From Lactobacillus sp. (GTDB lineage Bacteria > Bacillota > Bacilli > Lactobacillales > Lactobacillaceae): DNA of 22,242 nucleotides. The notes under the pieces are model-generated. The model saw nothing but the letters and a program-made list of their open reading frames with translations, searched no databases and had not been told where the DNA came from. This document shows, piece by piece, positions 14,706 through 22,242 of this stretch. Location of the stretch: NCBI GenBank assembly GCA_003482405.1, contig DMZB01000264.1:1-22242 (forward strand), given 5' to 3'. Position 1 is the stretch's first letter. Each line of letters starts with the position of its first letter. The translations under genes were made by a program, and so were the position numbers.

Positions 14706-15587
14706 TTACTTGCGACGTGAACGACGCGCTTTCTTAATCGCTCGTTCTCTCGCTTTCGCTTGGTCCTTCTTCGCCGTTTCGCGTTCTTCACGCTCACGGT
14801 TGATTTTCCAAGGGTTTTGAATCAATAAGGTTTGTCCTGCCTGGAAGGCATTTGAGATCACCCAGTACAGGGATAGTGCAGTTGGCACAGATACGGCAGT
14901 GAAGAAGATAATAACAGGCATCCCCCACACCATGACAGCGTTCATCGAGTTGCTTTCTGGCTGACTCTTAACGCTTAACCAAGAACTGATGAAGGTAAAG
15001 ATCGCCGCCAAAATTGGTAAAATGAAATATGGATCCCGATCCCCAAGTTTCATCCACAGGAACGTCCCGGTTTTCAACGCCGCCGTTCGATAAATGGCTT
15101 GATATAAGGCCCAAATAATTGGCATCTGAACAATCAGTGGCAAACAACCAGACACAGGGTTGTAACCAACTTCCGCGTATAACTTCCGCGTTTCTTCCTG
15201 CAGCTTTTGCTGTGTGGCAGTATCACGTGATTTATACTTCTTTTGTAATGCTGACAGTTGTGGTTGAATTTCCTGCATCCGTCGCATTGAACGCGTTTGG
15301 TAAATCATCAATGGCAAGATTAAAATCCGGATGATTAGGGTAATCATAATGATCCCCATCCCATAACCGCCGAAAACATGACTCAACCAAATGATGAACT
15401 GACTTAGATTGTACAGAATGGTATGATCCCAGAATCCTGTACTGCTACTAGTGATTGGCTTCTTACCACACGCAGCCAGAAACAAGCTAGCTGCCGCAAT
15501 CATGGTCAGCGCTAATCGACGCCGACTTTTGCGGCCAGTGCGTTTTTCGTTTGACTTCACGATTTTTTCCTCGTTTATTTCATTCAT
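14706..15587 (-). CDS. yidC: membrane protein insertase YidC (SpoIIIJ/OxaA-type lipoprotein)
   Basis: Inserts and folds membrane proteins alone or with SecYEG. 293 residues. The N-terminus (1-24) is highly charged, followed by a signal segment LALTMIAAASLFLAAC whose LAAC lipobox puts the lipid-modified Cys at residue 40. The core five-helix domain includes IIMITLIIRILILPLMIY with the conserved groove Arg at 87, the cytosolic hairpin RSMRRMQEIQPQLSALQKKY, YNPVSGCLPLIVQMPIIWALY, and SLYWVISNAFQAGQTLLI. The C-terminal tail (about 262-293) is strongly Arg/Lys-rich, as in ribosome-binding tails. Start ATG 15587 has AAGAGG upstream. The pre-signal region is longer than in many homologues, but no better start is seen. 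It follows rnpA by 44 bp on the same strand. jag is not downstream. Confidence 0.97.
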   Translation of the reverse strand: MNEINEEKIVKSNEKRTGRKSRRRLALTMIAAASLFLAACGKKPITSSSTGFWDHTILYNLSQFIIWLSHVFGGYGMGIIMITLIIRILILPLMIYQTRSMRRMQEIQPQLSALQKKYKSRDTATQQKLQEETRKLYAEVGYNPVSGCLPLIVQMPIIWALYQAIYRTAALKTGTFLWMKLGDRDPYFILPILAAIFTFISSWLSVKSQPESNSMNAVMVWGMPVIIFFTAVSVPTALSLYWVISNAFQAGQTLLIQNPWKINREREERETAKKDQAKARERAIKKARRSRRK

Positions 15588-15631
15588 TTTATAATGCCTC
15601 TTGTACCCCGCTCAAAAGCTGGGTCGCACAC

Positions 15632-15976
15632 TTAATCTGCATCCAGCAATTTTGCCAAACGTAACGCATGAATTAAATTATCTTTGGTTTCAGCCATTGA
15701 TAACCCATCAGCTGAAGGTCGCGCGATGACCAAAAAGTCGACATCTTGGCGAAGCATCGGTTTTAACTCCAGTAGAGATTGACGAATTCGACGTTTAACC
15801 CAGTTACGATGAACGGCATTCCCAATTTTTTTACCGACTGAAATACCCACTCGAAAATGTGGCTGTTTTGGTTTCGCCATTGTATAAATGACAAATTGCC
15901 GATTAGCAACCGAGTTTCTGGTTTCAAATACCGTTTGAAATTCGCTTTCTTTTTTAATGCGGTATGACTTTCTCAA
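15632..15976 (-). CDS. rnpA: ribonuclease P protein component
   Basis: Protein subunit of RNase P, which matures the 5' ends of tRNAs with the RNA subunit. From TTG 15976 it has 114 residues, beginning [14 protein letters not shown], the conserved family start. The RNR motif appears as [16 protein letters not shown], and [15 protein letters not shown] precedes it. I chose the TTG over an earlier in-frame TTG (15994) because GAGGAG lies 10-11 nt before it and because homologues begin at this residue. It sits between rpmH and yidC; the terminator-like hairpin after rpmH would lower read-through into it. Confidence 0.95.
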   Translation of the reverse strand: MRKSYRIKKESEFQTVFETRNSVANRQFVIYTMAKPKQPHFRVGISVGKKIGNAVHRNWVKRRIRQSLLELKPMLRQDVDFLVIARPSADGLSMAETKDNLIHALRLAKLLDAD

Positions 15977-16056
15977 TGGTCCGAATCTCCTCAACTAACT
16001 TGATTCACGCCACAACCTTAAAATCATTGCTCAATTAGGAAGGTGGCTTAAAAAAT

Positions 16057-16086
16057 AAAAAAGGTCACTGAAAAATATCAGTGGCC
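16057..16086 (-). terminator. terminator/attenuator between rpmH and rnpA
   Basis: Minus-strand GGCCACTGA (16086-16078) pairs with TCAGTGACC (16071-16063) with one G-U pair, followed by six U (16062-16057) and more T-rich sequence. It begins just after the rpmH stop. Partial termination would give more L34 mRNA than rnpA mRNA. Confidence 0.85.
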
Positions 16087-16091
16087 TGTTT

Positions 16092-16226
16092 TTATGCAGA
16101 TAATACTTTTCTGCCCTTTTGGCGCCGACGTGCTAACACCTGACGGCCGTTACTTGTGCTCATCCGTTTCCGGAAACCGTGAACACGTGATCGGTGACGT
16201 TTCTTTGGTTGGTAAGTTCTTTTCAT
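16092..16226 (-). CDS. rpmH: 50S ribosomal protein L34
   Basis: A small basic protein of the large ribosomal subunit, 44 residues, the exact usual length. It begins [18 protein letters not shown] and ends [12 protein letters not shown], a near-invariant sequence. ATG 16226 is preceded by AAAGGAGGTG at ideal spacing; the frame is open 21 codons further upstream, but those lie in the leader. First gene of the leftward rpmH-rnpA-yidC unit, facing away from dnaA as in most Firmicute origins. Its promoter and a leader of about 130 nt with several palindromes lie within the origin region. Confidence 0.98.
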
Positions 16227-16357
16227 GTTGGATTGCACCTCCTTTAGGATCGTTACGACACAGATACCTGAGTAGTGACGTGACGACACACCTGGATATC
16301 CAGCGTTACTTATCTAATAGCTAATTAGCTAGCGCATGAGAAAACTCATGCAGTTCC
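16227..16357 (-). promoter_or_regulatory. rpmH 5' leader with palindromes
   Basis: The predicted leader holds GCATGAG-AAAA-CTCATGC (16334-16351), the perfect palindrome TAGCTAATTAGCTA (16318-16331) and CTGGATATCCAG (16292-16303) before the ribosome binding site. They could be RNA stems or protein sites; no known ribosomal leader motif is recognised. Confidence 0.45.
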
Positions 16358-16362
16358 TAAAT

Positions 16363-16390
16363 ATAATATCATAGACAGACTTCCTTGCAA
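16363..16390 (-). promoter_or_regulatory. rpmH promoter
   Basis: Minus-strand TTGCAA (16390-16385), a 16-bp spacer and TATTAT (16368-16363). Confidence 0.6.
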
Positions 16391-16430
16391 ACAACAAAAT
16401 GACGATTCCGAATATTTTCTACCAGAAAAG

Positions 16431-16735
16431 TTTTCCACAGGTTGGCTGATTTAATCCACAGGTCCTGTGAATCTAGCAACGATAAATTCACGATGTCCAC
16501 TGAAAATGAACCGCAATATTCACAAATGCACAGCCATTCGAAAAGTTTTCCACAGTCTTCCTTTTTTCTGTGGAAAACTTTTTAAAAGCCATCACTGCCA
16601 ACGTTAGTTAATCACATCTGCCAGTGGATAACTTGTTTCACAGCAGTAAAAACCTGTTTTTTCAACGGTCCTGTGGATAACTCAAGCACATCCCTGTGGA
16701 ACAATCGCAACTTGTTCTGTGGAACCTGTGGAAAA
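16431..16735. other. oriC: oriC, upstream DnaA-box cluster (incA/B-like)
   Basis: At least nine DnaA boxes (consensus TTATNCACA or its complement) in about 300 bp. Plus orientation: TTTTCCACA 16431 and 16546, TAATCCACA 16452, ATATTCACA 16516. Opposite orientation: TGTGGAAAA 16569 and 16727, AGTGGATAA 16623, TGTGGATAA 16672 (perfect), TGTGGAACA 16695, TGTGGAACC 16718. The boxes at 16718 and 16727 are directly adjacent. Their place between rpmH and dnaA matches the upstream half of the Bacillus-type bipartite origin. It also overlaps the dnaA control region, so DnaA autoregulation is likely. Confidence 0.9.
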
Positions 16736-16827
16736 CTCTGTTTGTTCATGCTAAAGTTGTCCTTGCAGTTTTAAATCATTTCATTTTCAGCACTTATTTT
16801 AATTATTCATTCTAGGAGGCATCACCG

Positions 16828-18168
16828 GTGGTCGATAAAAACACACTCTGGGATGGTTTAAAAGAAAGTTTTCGTGCCAATTTGTCACCCGTGACTTTTA
16901 ACACGTGGGTCGAATCAGCACTGCCTCTTTCTTACCAGCCACCACATTTCGTTTTACAGGTTCCCTCGCAACTGCATAAGGACTACTGGGAACGCACGTT
17001 AACACCAAAGTTGGTTGAGTTCGCTTTTTCTGATTTTCAGGCAGAATTAGAACCTGAATATGTCATCGAAGGCCAACAGCCGGTGCAGCCAGCCACACCG
17101 GAACCTGCCGTGACAACAGAGACGCCTTCTACGGCAACCAAACGGGCAAATTCGCTCAATGACAAGTACACGTTTGATACGTTTGTTATTGGTAAAGGAA
17201 ATCAAATGGCAAACGCCGCCGCCATGGCTGTTTCTGAGGAACCTGGGACACTGTATAACCCCTTGTTTTTGTATGGTGGCGTTGGTTTGGGCAAGACTCA
17301 TTTGATGCACGCCATTGGGCACGCCATGATCGCCCGCAATCCAAATACCAACGTTATGTACGTGACCAGTGAAGAGTTTACAAATGACATGGTCATGTCG
17401 ATTCGTGACAAAACGCAGGAACAATTCCGTTTAAAGTACCGCTACGTCGATCTTTTATTGGTTGACGATATCCAATTCTTTGCTGATAAAGAAGGAACTC
17501 AGGAAGAATTCTTCCATACGTTTGAACAGCTCTACAATAATAGTAAACAAATTGTGCTCACTTCCGATCGGTTGCCAAACGAAATTCCTAAGTTACAAGA
17601 CCGCCTGGTAAGTCGCTTCAAATGGGGCCTATCCGTTGATATCACGGCCCCTGACCTAGAAACAAGAATTGCCATTCTCCGCAACAAAGCAGAACGCGAA
17701 CAGATTGAGATTCCAGATGATGCATTGGAGATCATTGCTAGCCAGGTCAACAGTAATGTTCGTGAGTTGGAGGGCGCACTCGCCCGCGTACAAGCCTATT
17801 CACGACTTCAGAACAAATCGATTGATGAAGACCTCGTGCATAACGCCTTGAAGAGCCTCAACCTTGAAAACAAGCCAACCTTAACTATCGAACTGATTCA
17901 ACAAAAGGTTGCCAACTATTTTGATGTAAATCTTGTCGATCTCAAGGGTAAAAAACGGATGAAGGAAATCGTTGTTCCTCGACAAATTGCGATGTATCTC
18001 GCCCGTGAGCTGACGAATTCATCCCTGCCAAAAATCGGTAAAGCCTTTGGTGGCAAAGATCACACCACTGTCTTACACTCTTGTGATAAAATTGCGGAAA
18101 GTTTGGCAAACGATGCAAAGCTGGCTGAAAACATACAGCAGCTTAAAATTGAGATACAACGTCAATGA
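16828..18168 (+). CDS. dnaA: chromosomal replication initiator protein DnaA
   Basis: Binds DnaA boxes at oriC, unwinds the duplex and loads the helicase. 446 residues. Domain I (about 1-80) begins [25 protein letters not shown] Pro/Thr-rich linker (80-108) forms domain II. The AAA+ domain III has Walker [10 protein letters not shown] (150-158) and Walker [10 protein letters not shown] (210-218), followed by [10 protein letters not shown] and the [11 protein letters not shown] block. Domain IV, the box-reading part (about 350-446), has [17 protein letters not shown] and the DnaA signature [12 protein letters not shown]. The start is GTG 16828, 8 nt after AGGAGG. It lies between the two box clusters, and dnaN follows after 223 bp. 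Confidence 0.99.
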   Translation: MVDKNTLWDGLKESFRANLSPVTFNTWVESALPLSYQPPHFVLQVPSQLHKDYWERTLTPKLVEFAFSDFQAELEPEYVIEGQQPVQPATPEPAVTTETPSTATKRANSLNDKYTFDTFVIGKGNQMANAAAMAVSEEPGTLYNPLFLYGGVGLGKTHLMHAIGHAMIARNPNTNVMYVTSEEFTNDMVMSIRDKTQEQFRLKYRYVDLLLVDDIQFFADKEGTQEEFFHTFEQLYNNSKQIVLTSDRLPNEIPKLQDRLVSRFKWGLSVDITAPDLETRIAILRNKAEREQIEIPDDALEIIASQVNSNVRELEGALARVQAYSRLQNKSIDEDLVHNALKSLNLENKPTLTIELIQQKVANYFDVNLVDLKGKKRMKEIVVPRQIAMYLARELTNSSLPKIGKAFGGKDHTTVLHSCDKIAESLANDAKLAENIQQLKIEIQRQ

Positions 18169-18206
18169 AAACTGGCGTATTATGAGGGAAAGATAACAAA
18201 ACGCCC

Positions 18207-18307
18207 TGTGGATAAAGTGAACTAACCAAGCTGAGTTTTACTTGAGTTATCCACAGGTGGAAAAGTCGCTGGTCTCATGCGCTTCTGTGTTTTCCACAGT
18301 ATCCACA
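18207..18307. other. oriC: oriC, downstream DnaA-box cluster (incC-like)
   Basis: Boxes between dnaA and dnaN: TGTGGATAA 18207 (perfect), TTATCCACA 18247 (perfect), GGTGGAAAA 18256, TTTTCCACA 18290 and GTATCCACA 18299. The last two are directly adjacent and point toward the triplet run and AT-rich stretch that follow. Confidence 0.92.
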
Positions 18308-18311
18308 CGGC

Positions 18312-18348
18312 CTACTACTACGACTATCTCTTTATCTTAAATAAGTAA
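18312..18348. other. probable origin unwinding element with DnaA-trio-like repeats
   Basis: CTA-CTA-CTA-CGA-CTA (18312-18326) reads 3'-GAT-5' repeats on the other strand, the DnaA-trio pattern described for the Bacillus subtilis origin. It begins 4 bp after the last DnaA box, and the AT-rich stretch TCTCTTTATCTTAAATAAG follows. This box-trio-AT order is that of the basal unwinding system. Confidence 0.8.
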
Positions 18349-18363
18349 TGGGGCCTTGCCCCA
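18349..18363. repeat. GC-rich hairpin before dnaN
   Basis: TGGGGC-CTT-GCCCCA, perfect 6-bp arms, 28 nt upstream of the dnaN start and directly after the AT-rich element. No T-run follows, so it is not a terminator. It may bound the unwinding zone or influence dnaN translation. Confidence 0.5.
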
Positions 18364-18391
18364 AATTACATAAACACTTTGGGGGACAAAA

Positions 18392-19531
18392 ATGAAATTT
18401 ACGGTCAATCGACAAAGTTTTATTAAAAAGCTTAATGACGTTTCACGAGCAATTTCTACAAAAACCACGATTCCAATATTGACTGGTCTTAAACTAGAAG
18501 TCACAGACAGTGAGATTACCTTTACAGGCTCAGATACCGACATCTCAATTGAAACCACATTGCGTGTTGATGACGAAAGTGCTGAACTAACGGTTGAAGA
18601 ACCAGGTAACATTGTCTTACCAGCCCGCTTTTTCAGTGAAATTGTCAAACGTTTGCCGGAAGCTAATATGACCATCGCCGTTAAAGAAGGTTTCCAAGCC
18701 AACATCACATCTGGTGCTGCCGCTTTTACAATCAATGGACTAGACGCAAATAGTTACCCACATCTGCCAGAAATTGAGAGCGATGACGAAGTGACATTGG
18801 CTGGGGATGTTTTTAGAGACATCATCAACACAACTGTTATTGCTGTCTCAAACCAAGAAAGTCGCCCCATTTTAACCGGTGTGCATTTCACCTTAGCCGG
18901 CGATCAATTCACTGCGGTTGCAACGGATTCACATCGTTTGAGCCAGCGTAAGATCACCTTGCCAACCCCTGCCACTGAAACTCATGATGTCATCATCCCC
19001 GGCAAATCCTTGGTCGAACTGGCCCGCATGATTGGCGAAGACAGTAATGATGTAAAAATGCGTTTGGCTGAAAACCAGGTCCTGTTCTTACTCGGTGACA
19101 CATCCTTCTATTCTCGCTTATTGGAAGGCAACTATCCGGATACTTCACGGTTGATTCCAAGTGAATCTGACACCACGATGGAGATTAGTGCGCCAACCTT
19201 ATTGTCAGCCATCGAACGTGCCTCCCTGTTGTCACATGAAAGCCGTAATAACGTGGTCAAAATCACGTTAAAGGGTGAAGAAAAATCGGCAACGATCTTC
19301 GGCAACTCTCCGGATGTTGGTGCGGTTGAAGAAAATCTGTCGGCAATCAGTTTAGATGGCCAAGATTTGGAGATTTCGTTTAACCCTGACTACTTAAAAG
19401 ATGCACTACGTTCATTTGGGCAGTCACAGATCAAATTAAGTTTCACTTCTGCCTTAAGACCGTTCACACTTGTTCCAAGTGAAGACGCTGAAAACTTCAT
19501 TCAGTTGATTACACCTGTTCGGACATTCTAG
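18392..19531 (+). CDS. dnaN: DNA polymerase III beta subunit (sliding clamp)
   Basis: Ring-shaped processivity clamp for DNA polymerase III and a docking site for repair proteins. 379 residues, standard length. It begins MKFTVNRQSFIKKLNDVSRA and ends IQLITPVRTF, the typical C-terminus of Firmicute clamps (QLITPVR). Three repeats of the clamp fold are expected at about 1-125, 126-250 and 251-379; conserved stretches include NQESRPILTGVHF, ATDSHRLSQRKI and FNPDYLKDAL. ATG 18392 has only a G-rich GGGGGA in front of it, not a full AGGAGG. It is followed by an intrinsic terminator, so it is not simply co-transcribed with yaaA-recF-gyrB. Confidence 0.99.
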   Translation: MKFTVNRQSFIKKLNDVSRAISTKTTIPILTGLKLEVTDSEITFTGSDTDISIETTLRVDDESAELTVEEPGNIVLPARFFSEIVKRLPEANMTIAVKEGFQANITSGAAAFTINGLDANSYPHLPEIESDDEVTLAGDVFRDIINTTVIAVSNQESRPILTGVHFTLAGDQFTAVATDSHRLSQRKITLPTPATETHDVIIPGKSLVELARMIGEDSNDVKMRLAENQVLFLLGDTSFYSRLLEGNYPDTSRLIPSESDTTMEISAPTLLSAIERASLLSHESRNNVVKITLKGEEKSATIFGNSPDVGAVEENLSAISLDGQDLEISFNPDYLKDALRSFGQSQIKLSFTSALRPFTLVPSEDAENFIQLITPVRTF

Positions 19532-19556
19532 TTACACAACTAATCAAAAATTATGC

Positions 19557-19606
19557 AGTGCATCATGGCCTCGAGTTCATTTAACCCCGGTCGTGATGCA
19601 CTTTTT
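19557..19606 (+). terminator. dnaN terminator
   Basis: AGTGCATCATG (19557-19567) pairs with CGTGATGCAC (19592-19601) around a long loop, followed by TTTTT (19602-19606), about 25 nt after the dnaN stop. Confidence 0.85.
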
Positions 19607-19833
19607 GGTTGGTTAATAGTCAATGCATTTGAAAAGCATGGTCCGTTCAAAAATTGAAACGTCATTGCGTGGCTTTACCTGGCTGTGAAAAAGTTGCGAT
19701 AAAACATGTTTTAAAAGCCGTATTTGCCATATTTTGCATTTAAAGCGTTTTTTAGCCGTTTTGGGGGTTCTGTAGTGTCGGGTATTTAAAAAGAGATAAA
19801 AACGATTATAGGGCGTGAAAACCGCTAAATTAA
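19607..19833. other. gene-free stretch between dnaN and the yaaA promoter
   Basis: About 230 bp with no supportable ORF or recognised RNA. The only notable structure is an imperfect repeat TTCAA-AAA-TTGAA at 19646-19658. The longest sensible plus-strand frame (16 codons from 19639) has no ribosome binding site. Confidence 0.6.
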
Positions 19834-19862
19834 TTGTTTTTCGGTTCTGAAAACGGTATAAT
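19834..19862 (+). promoter_or_regulatory. promoter of yaaA-recF-gyrB
   Basis: TTGTTT (19834-19839), a 17-bp spacer and a consensus TATAAT (19857-19862), about 25 nt before the yaaA start. Confidence 0.75.
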
Positions 19863-19891
19863 ATTACAGTAAGTAAGGGATGGTGTTGATT

Positions 19892-20140
19892 GTGAAAAAA
19901 GAAGTGTTAATCAAGACAGCCTTCATTACTTTGGGCCAGTTGTTGAAGGAAGAATCGATCGTTGATTCAGGTGGCCAGGCGAAGTGGTACCTGCGTGAAC
20001 ATGCAGTGTCCGTGAATAATGAACCGGATGATCGGCGTGGTCGCAAACTTTATCCTGGTGATTCAGTAGATGTCCCAGATGTAGGGCTATTTTTTATACG
20101 GCAAAATCAGTCAGCCGAAACAACGGAAAAGGACGCGTAA
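19892..20140 (+). CDS. yaaA: S4-domain RNA-binding protein YaaA
   Basis: A small S4-domain protein found between dnaN and recF in many Firmicutes; it probably binds RNA or the ribosome, and its exact role is not established. From GTG 19892 it has 82 residues. The S4 fold includes FITLGQLLKEESIVDSGGQA, then WYLREHAVSVNNEPDDRRGRKL with the basic RNA-contact strip, and YPGDSVDVPDVG. I prefer GTG 19892, preceded by AAGGGATGG about 11 nt away, because homologues begin close to KKEVLI. An in-frame ATG at 19880 would add four residues but has no site in front of it. The stop is directly followed by the recF start with no gap. Confidence 0.92.
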   Translation: MKKEVLIKTAFITLGQLLKEESIVDSGGQAKWYLREHAVSVNNEPDDRRGRKLYPGDSVDVPDVGLFFIRQNQSAETTEKDA

Positions 20141-21334
20141 ATGTATCTGGAAAGTTTACACCTCAAGGATTTTCGCAATTACGAGCAACTCGATGTTGAG
20201 TTTAGTCAAGGCGTGAACGTATTGCTCGGTGAAAATGCACAGGGTAAAACAAACTTGCTGGAGGCCATTTATGTGCTGGCGTTGACACGATCACACCGAA
20301 CGGCCAATGATCGTGATTTAATTGGTTGGCAAGCGACGGAAGCATTAGTGTCTGGTCGTGTGCATAAAGCCAATACGACAACGCCATTAGAACTGACATT
20401 TAGCAAAAAGGGCAAAAAAGCAAAGGTAAATCATCTCGAGCAAGCGCGGTTATCTGCGTATGTCGGGACGTTAAATGTTATTTTGTTTGCCCCGGAGGAC
20501 CTGGAACTCGTTAAGGGGTCGCCTTCAGTACGGCGGCACTTTATTGACCAAGAATTTGGTCAAATGAGTCCCAAATACTTGTATAACGCGGGACAGTACC
20601 GTTCTATTTTGCGACAACGCAACAATTACTTGAGACAGTTGCAGCGCAAACAGGCGAAGGATCTTGTTTATCTCAGTGTTCTCAGTGATCAGTTAGCGGC
20701 GTTTGGTGCCGAAATTGTAGCAGCGCGGTTGAACTTTCTCGACCAACTGGCAACTTGGGCCCAGAAAGTGCACGAAGTGATCTCACAGGAACGCGAAGAA
20801 TTGACGTTTGAATACGTGAATCAGGTCAAGGCGACACGCGCCGAAAGTGTTGACGATCTTTACAAAGCGTACCAAGCGCAGTTTGAAAAGCAGCAGGCTA
20901 AGGAAATTGAACAAGGAACGACGCTGATTGGTCCGCATCGCGATGACATTCATTTTTTGGTGAATGGCAAAAACGTGCAGACATTTGGCTCTCAAGGTCA
21001 GCAGCGAACGACCGCGTTGTCAGTTAGATTGGCGGAGATCGATCTAATGAAGGCCATCACGGGCGAATATCCCGTTTTACTGTTAGATGATGTGCTCAGC
21101 GAGCTGGACGATGCACGGCAAACGCACCTGTTGCGATCCATTCAAGATAAGGTACAGACGTTTTTAACCACCACGTCGCTAAGTGGCATTGCACGAAAGT
21201 TGATTAATGATCCGACGATATTCGATATTTCTGGAGGGCATTTGCAAAAAGCTGTGACAGCCACAGCTCCCGATGAATCGTTGAAGGATGATCAGGCGAC
21301 ATCAACTGATCGTGCAACTTCACAACAGGAATAA
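20141..21334 (+). CDS. recF: DNA replication and repair protein RecF
   Basis: An SMC-like ATPase that helps load RecA at single-strand gaps. 397 residues. Walker A GENAQGKT (30-37) follows [42 protein letters not shown] is the RecF family block in the middle. [21 protein letters not shown] is the ABC-type signature region and [20 protein letters not shown] is Walker B with the D-loop. The last 35 or so residues (after ISGGHLQKA) are a polar, acidic tail that makes it somewhat longer than the usual 365-375. ATG 20141 follows the yaaA stop directly, with AAAAGGA inside yaaA; coupling is expected. gyrB starts 45 nt downstream. Confidence 0.98.
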   Translation: MYLESLHLKDFRNYEQLDVEFSQGVNVLLGENAQGKTNLLEAIYVLALTRSHRTANDRDLIGWQATEALVSGRVHKANTTTPLELTFSKKGKKAKVNHLEQARLSAYVGTLNVILFAPEDLELVKGSPSVRRHFIDQEFGQMSPKYLYNAGQYRSILRQRNNYLRQLQRKQAKDLVYLSVLSDQLAAFGAEIVAARLNFLDQLATWAQKVHEVISQEREELTFEYVNQVKATRAESVDDLYKAYQAQFEKQQAKEIEQGTTLIGPHRDDIHFLVNGKNVQTFGSQGQQRTTALSVRLAEIDLMKAITGEYPVLLLDDVLSELDDARQTHLLRSIQDKVQTFLTTTSLSGIARKLINDPTIFDISGGHLQKAVTATAPDESLKDDQATSTDRATSQQE

Positions 21335-21379
21335 TGCGCCACAGTTTAGGGAATAAGCAGTTTTTGAGGAGGAATTAGT

Positions 21380-22242
21380 TTGGCTGAACAAGACGATCAA
21401 AAGGTAACGCAAGCAGAACGTGAACGTGTTGAACAGGCAGAAGCCGACCAAGCATCAAAAGTCGCTTCTGGTGACGCCACGGAACGTGAAGCTGAAGCAG
21501 GCCAGTACAATGCAGACCAAATTCAAGTTCTTGAAGGACTTGAAGCGGTTCGTAAACGTCCTGGGATGTACATTGGCACAACGAGTTCTCAAGGACTGCA
21601 CCACTTGGTTTGGGAAATTGTTGATAACGGGATTGATGAAGCCTTAGCTGGTTTCGCAAATGAAATAAACGTTGTCGTTGAAGAGGATAATTCAATTACC
21701 GTGACGGATAACGGTCGTGGGATTCCCGTTGATATTCAGAAAAAGACTGGCAAACCAGCATTGGAGACCGTGTACACGATCTTGCATGCAGGTGGTAAGT
21801 TTGGCGGTGGCGGTTACAAGGTTTCCGGTGGGCTGCACGGTGTTGGGGCCTCTGTTGTTAACGCGCTATCCACGGAACTTGACGTCAAGGTTATGCGGAA
21901 TGGCAAGATTTACTACATGGATTTTGAAACGGGTCACGTTCACACACCAATGAAGGTGATTGGCGATTCGGAACCTCACGCTCACGGAACCATCGTGCAT
22001 TTTAAGCCAGATCCAGATATCTTCCGTGAAACAACGGTTTACGACATTAAAACGCTCACGACGCGAATTCGTGAATTGGCCTTCTTGAACAAGGGACTAA
22101 AAATTACGATTGCCGACCAACGTCCTGAAAAACCCACTAAGGAAGTTTTCCATTTCGAAGGTGGTATCAAGGAATACGTTAAGTTTTTGGATGCCGGCAA
22201 GGACGTTTTGTTTGATGATCCAGTGTACGTTGAAGGTACGCA
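21380..22242 (+). CDS. gyrB: DNA gyrase subunit B, 5' part only
   Basis: ATPase subunit of gyrase, which introduces negative supercoils. About 287 codons are present; the rest lies beyond the window. The start is TTG 21380, with GAGGAGGA just upstream. The first 42 residues are a polar, Glu/Gln-rich extension before the conserved [20 protein letters not shown] (43-62). GHKL ATPase motifs follow: [13 protein letters not shown] with the ATP-binding Asn, [11 protein letters not shown], and [14 protein letters not shown]. The family call is firm. The neighbouring parE/topoisomerase IV is excluded by position next to recF at the origin, and gyrA is expected next. The N-terminal extension is longer than in Bacillus GyrB, where it is only a few residues. 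Confidence 0.97.
   Translation, partial: MAEQDDQKVTQAERERVEQAEADQASKVASGDATEREAEAGQYNADQIQVLEGLEAVRKRPGMYIGTTSSQGLHHLVWEIVDNGIDEALAGFANEINVVVEEDNSITVTDNGRGIPVDIQKKTGKPALETVYTILHAGGKFGGGGYKVSGGLHGVGASVVNALSTELDVKVMRNGKIYYMDFETGHVHTPMKVIGDSEPHAHGTIVHFKPDPDIFRETTVYDIKTLTTRIRELAFLNKGLKITIADQRPEKPTKEVFHFEGGIKEYVKFLDAGKDVLFDDPVYVEGT

Noticed and set aside
16633..16643. TTGTTTCACAG as a second parS
   Set aside because: Only the left half matches; the right arm GTGAAACA is missing. More likely part of the DnaA-box-rich region.
19639..19689. 16-codon plus-strand frame after the dnaN terminator
   Set aside because: No ribosome binding site or promoter of its own; likely chance.
19607..19833. Possible riboswitch or T-box leader before yaaA-recF-gyrB
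   Set aside because: The predicted promoter lies downstream of this stretch, about 25 nt before yaaA, and no conserved T-box or riboswitch motif is visible.
1..22242. Insertion sequences, prophage, CRISPR array, tRNA or rRNA
   Set aside because: No transposase, integrase or phage-like proteins, no regularly spaced direct repeats and no RNA gene structure were found on reading both strands.

Overview
The window is a chromosomal replication-origin region from a low-to-mid GC Firmicute, almost certainly a member of the Lactobacillaceae. The basis is gene order (mnmG-mnmE-jag ... yidC-rnpA-rpmH | dnaA-dnaN-yaaA-recF-gyrB), strong AGGAGG-type ribosome binding sites, GTG/TTG starts, and the protein sequences themselves (for example the 44-residue L34). 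The genus cannot be fixed from sequence alone. No rRNA, tRNA, CRISPR array, insertion sequence or prophage gene is visible.

Left part (1-6720), accessory: the 5' part of a UDP-GlcNAc 2-epimerase gene (wecB/mnaA-like, minus strand, cut by the window edge); a TetR-family regulator (minus); a divergent YhgE/Pip-like membrane protein; then a four-gene plus-strand operon coding for a PlsC-superfamily acyltransferase, two GT8 glycosyltransferases and a second, divergent acyltransferase. A shared GAGTGAGTA-type element lies between tetR and the membrane-protein gene (two copies) and just downstream of the operon promoter (one copy, a clear inverted repeat). This suggests one TetR regulon controlling envelope glycolipid or lipid modification. 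It is the best candidate here for an undescribed system.

Middle part (6741-16226), mostly minus strand, co-directional with replication moving left from the origin: mnmG and mnmE (tRNA wobble-uridine modification) with a near-consensus ParB-binding parS site between them; jag/khpB (RNA-binding regulator); coaBC (coenzyme A synthesis) coupled by a 17-nt overlap to a double-length TMEM175-like channel; a plus-strand MarR regulator; then yidC, rnpA and rpmH. The coaBC/TMEM175/marR block separates yidC from jag, which are usually adjacent.

Origin (16227-18391): two clusters of DnaA boxes flank dnaA, as in the bipartite Bacillus-type oriC. The downstream cluster ends in a run of CTA triplets (DnaA-trio-like) next to an AT-rich stretch, which marks the probable unwinding site between dnaA and dnaN.

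Right part (18392-22242), plus strand: dnaN with its own terminator, a roughly 270-bp stretch without a gene and then a promoter, then yaaA-recF-gyrB (gyrB is cut by the window end). These code for the sliding clamp, recombination repair and gyrase.
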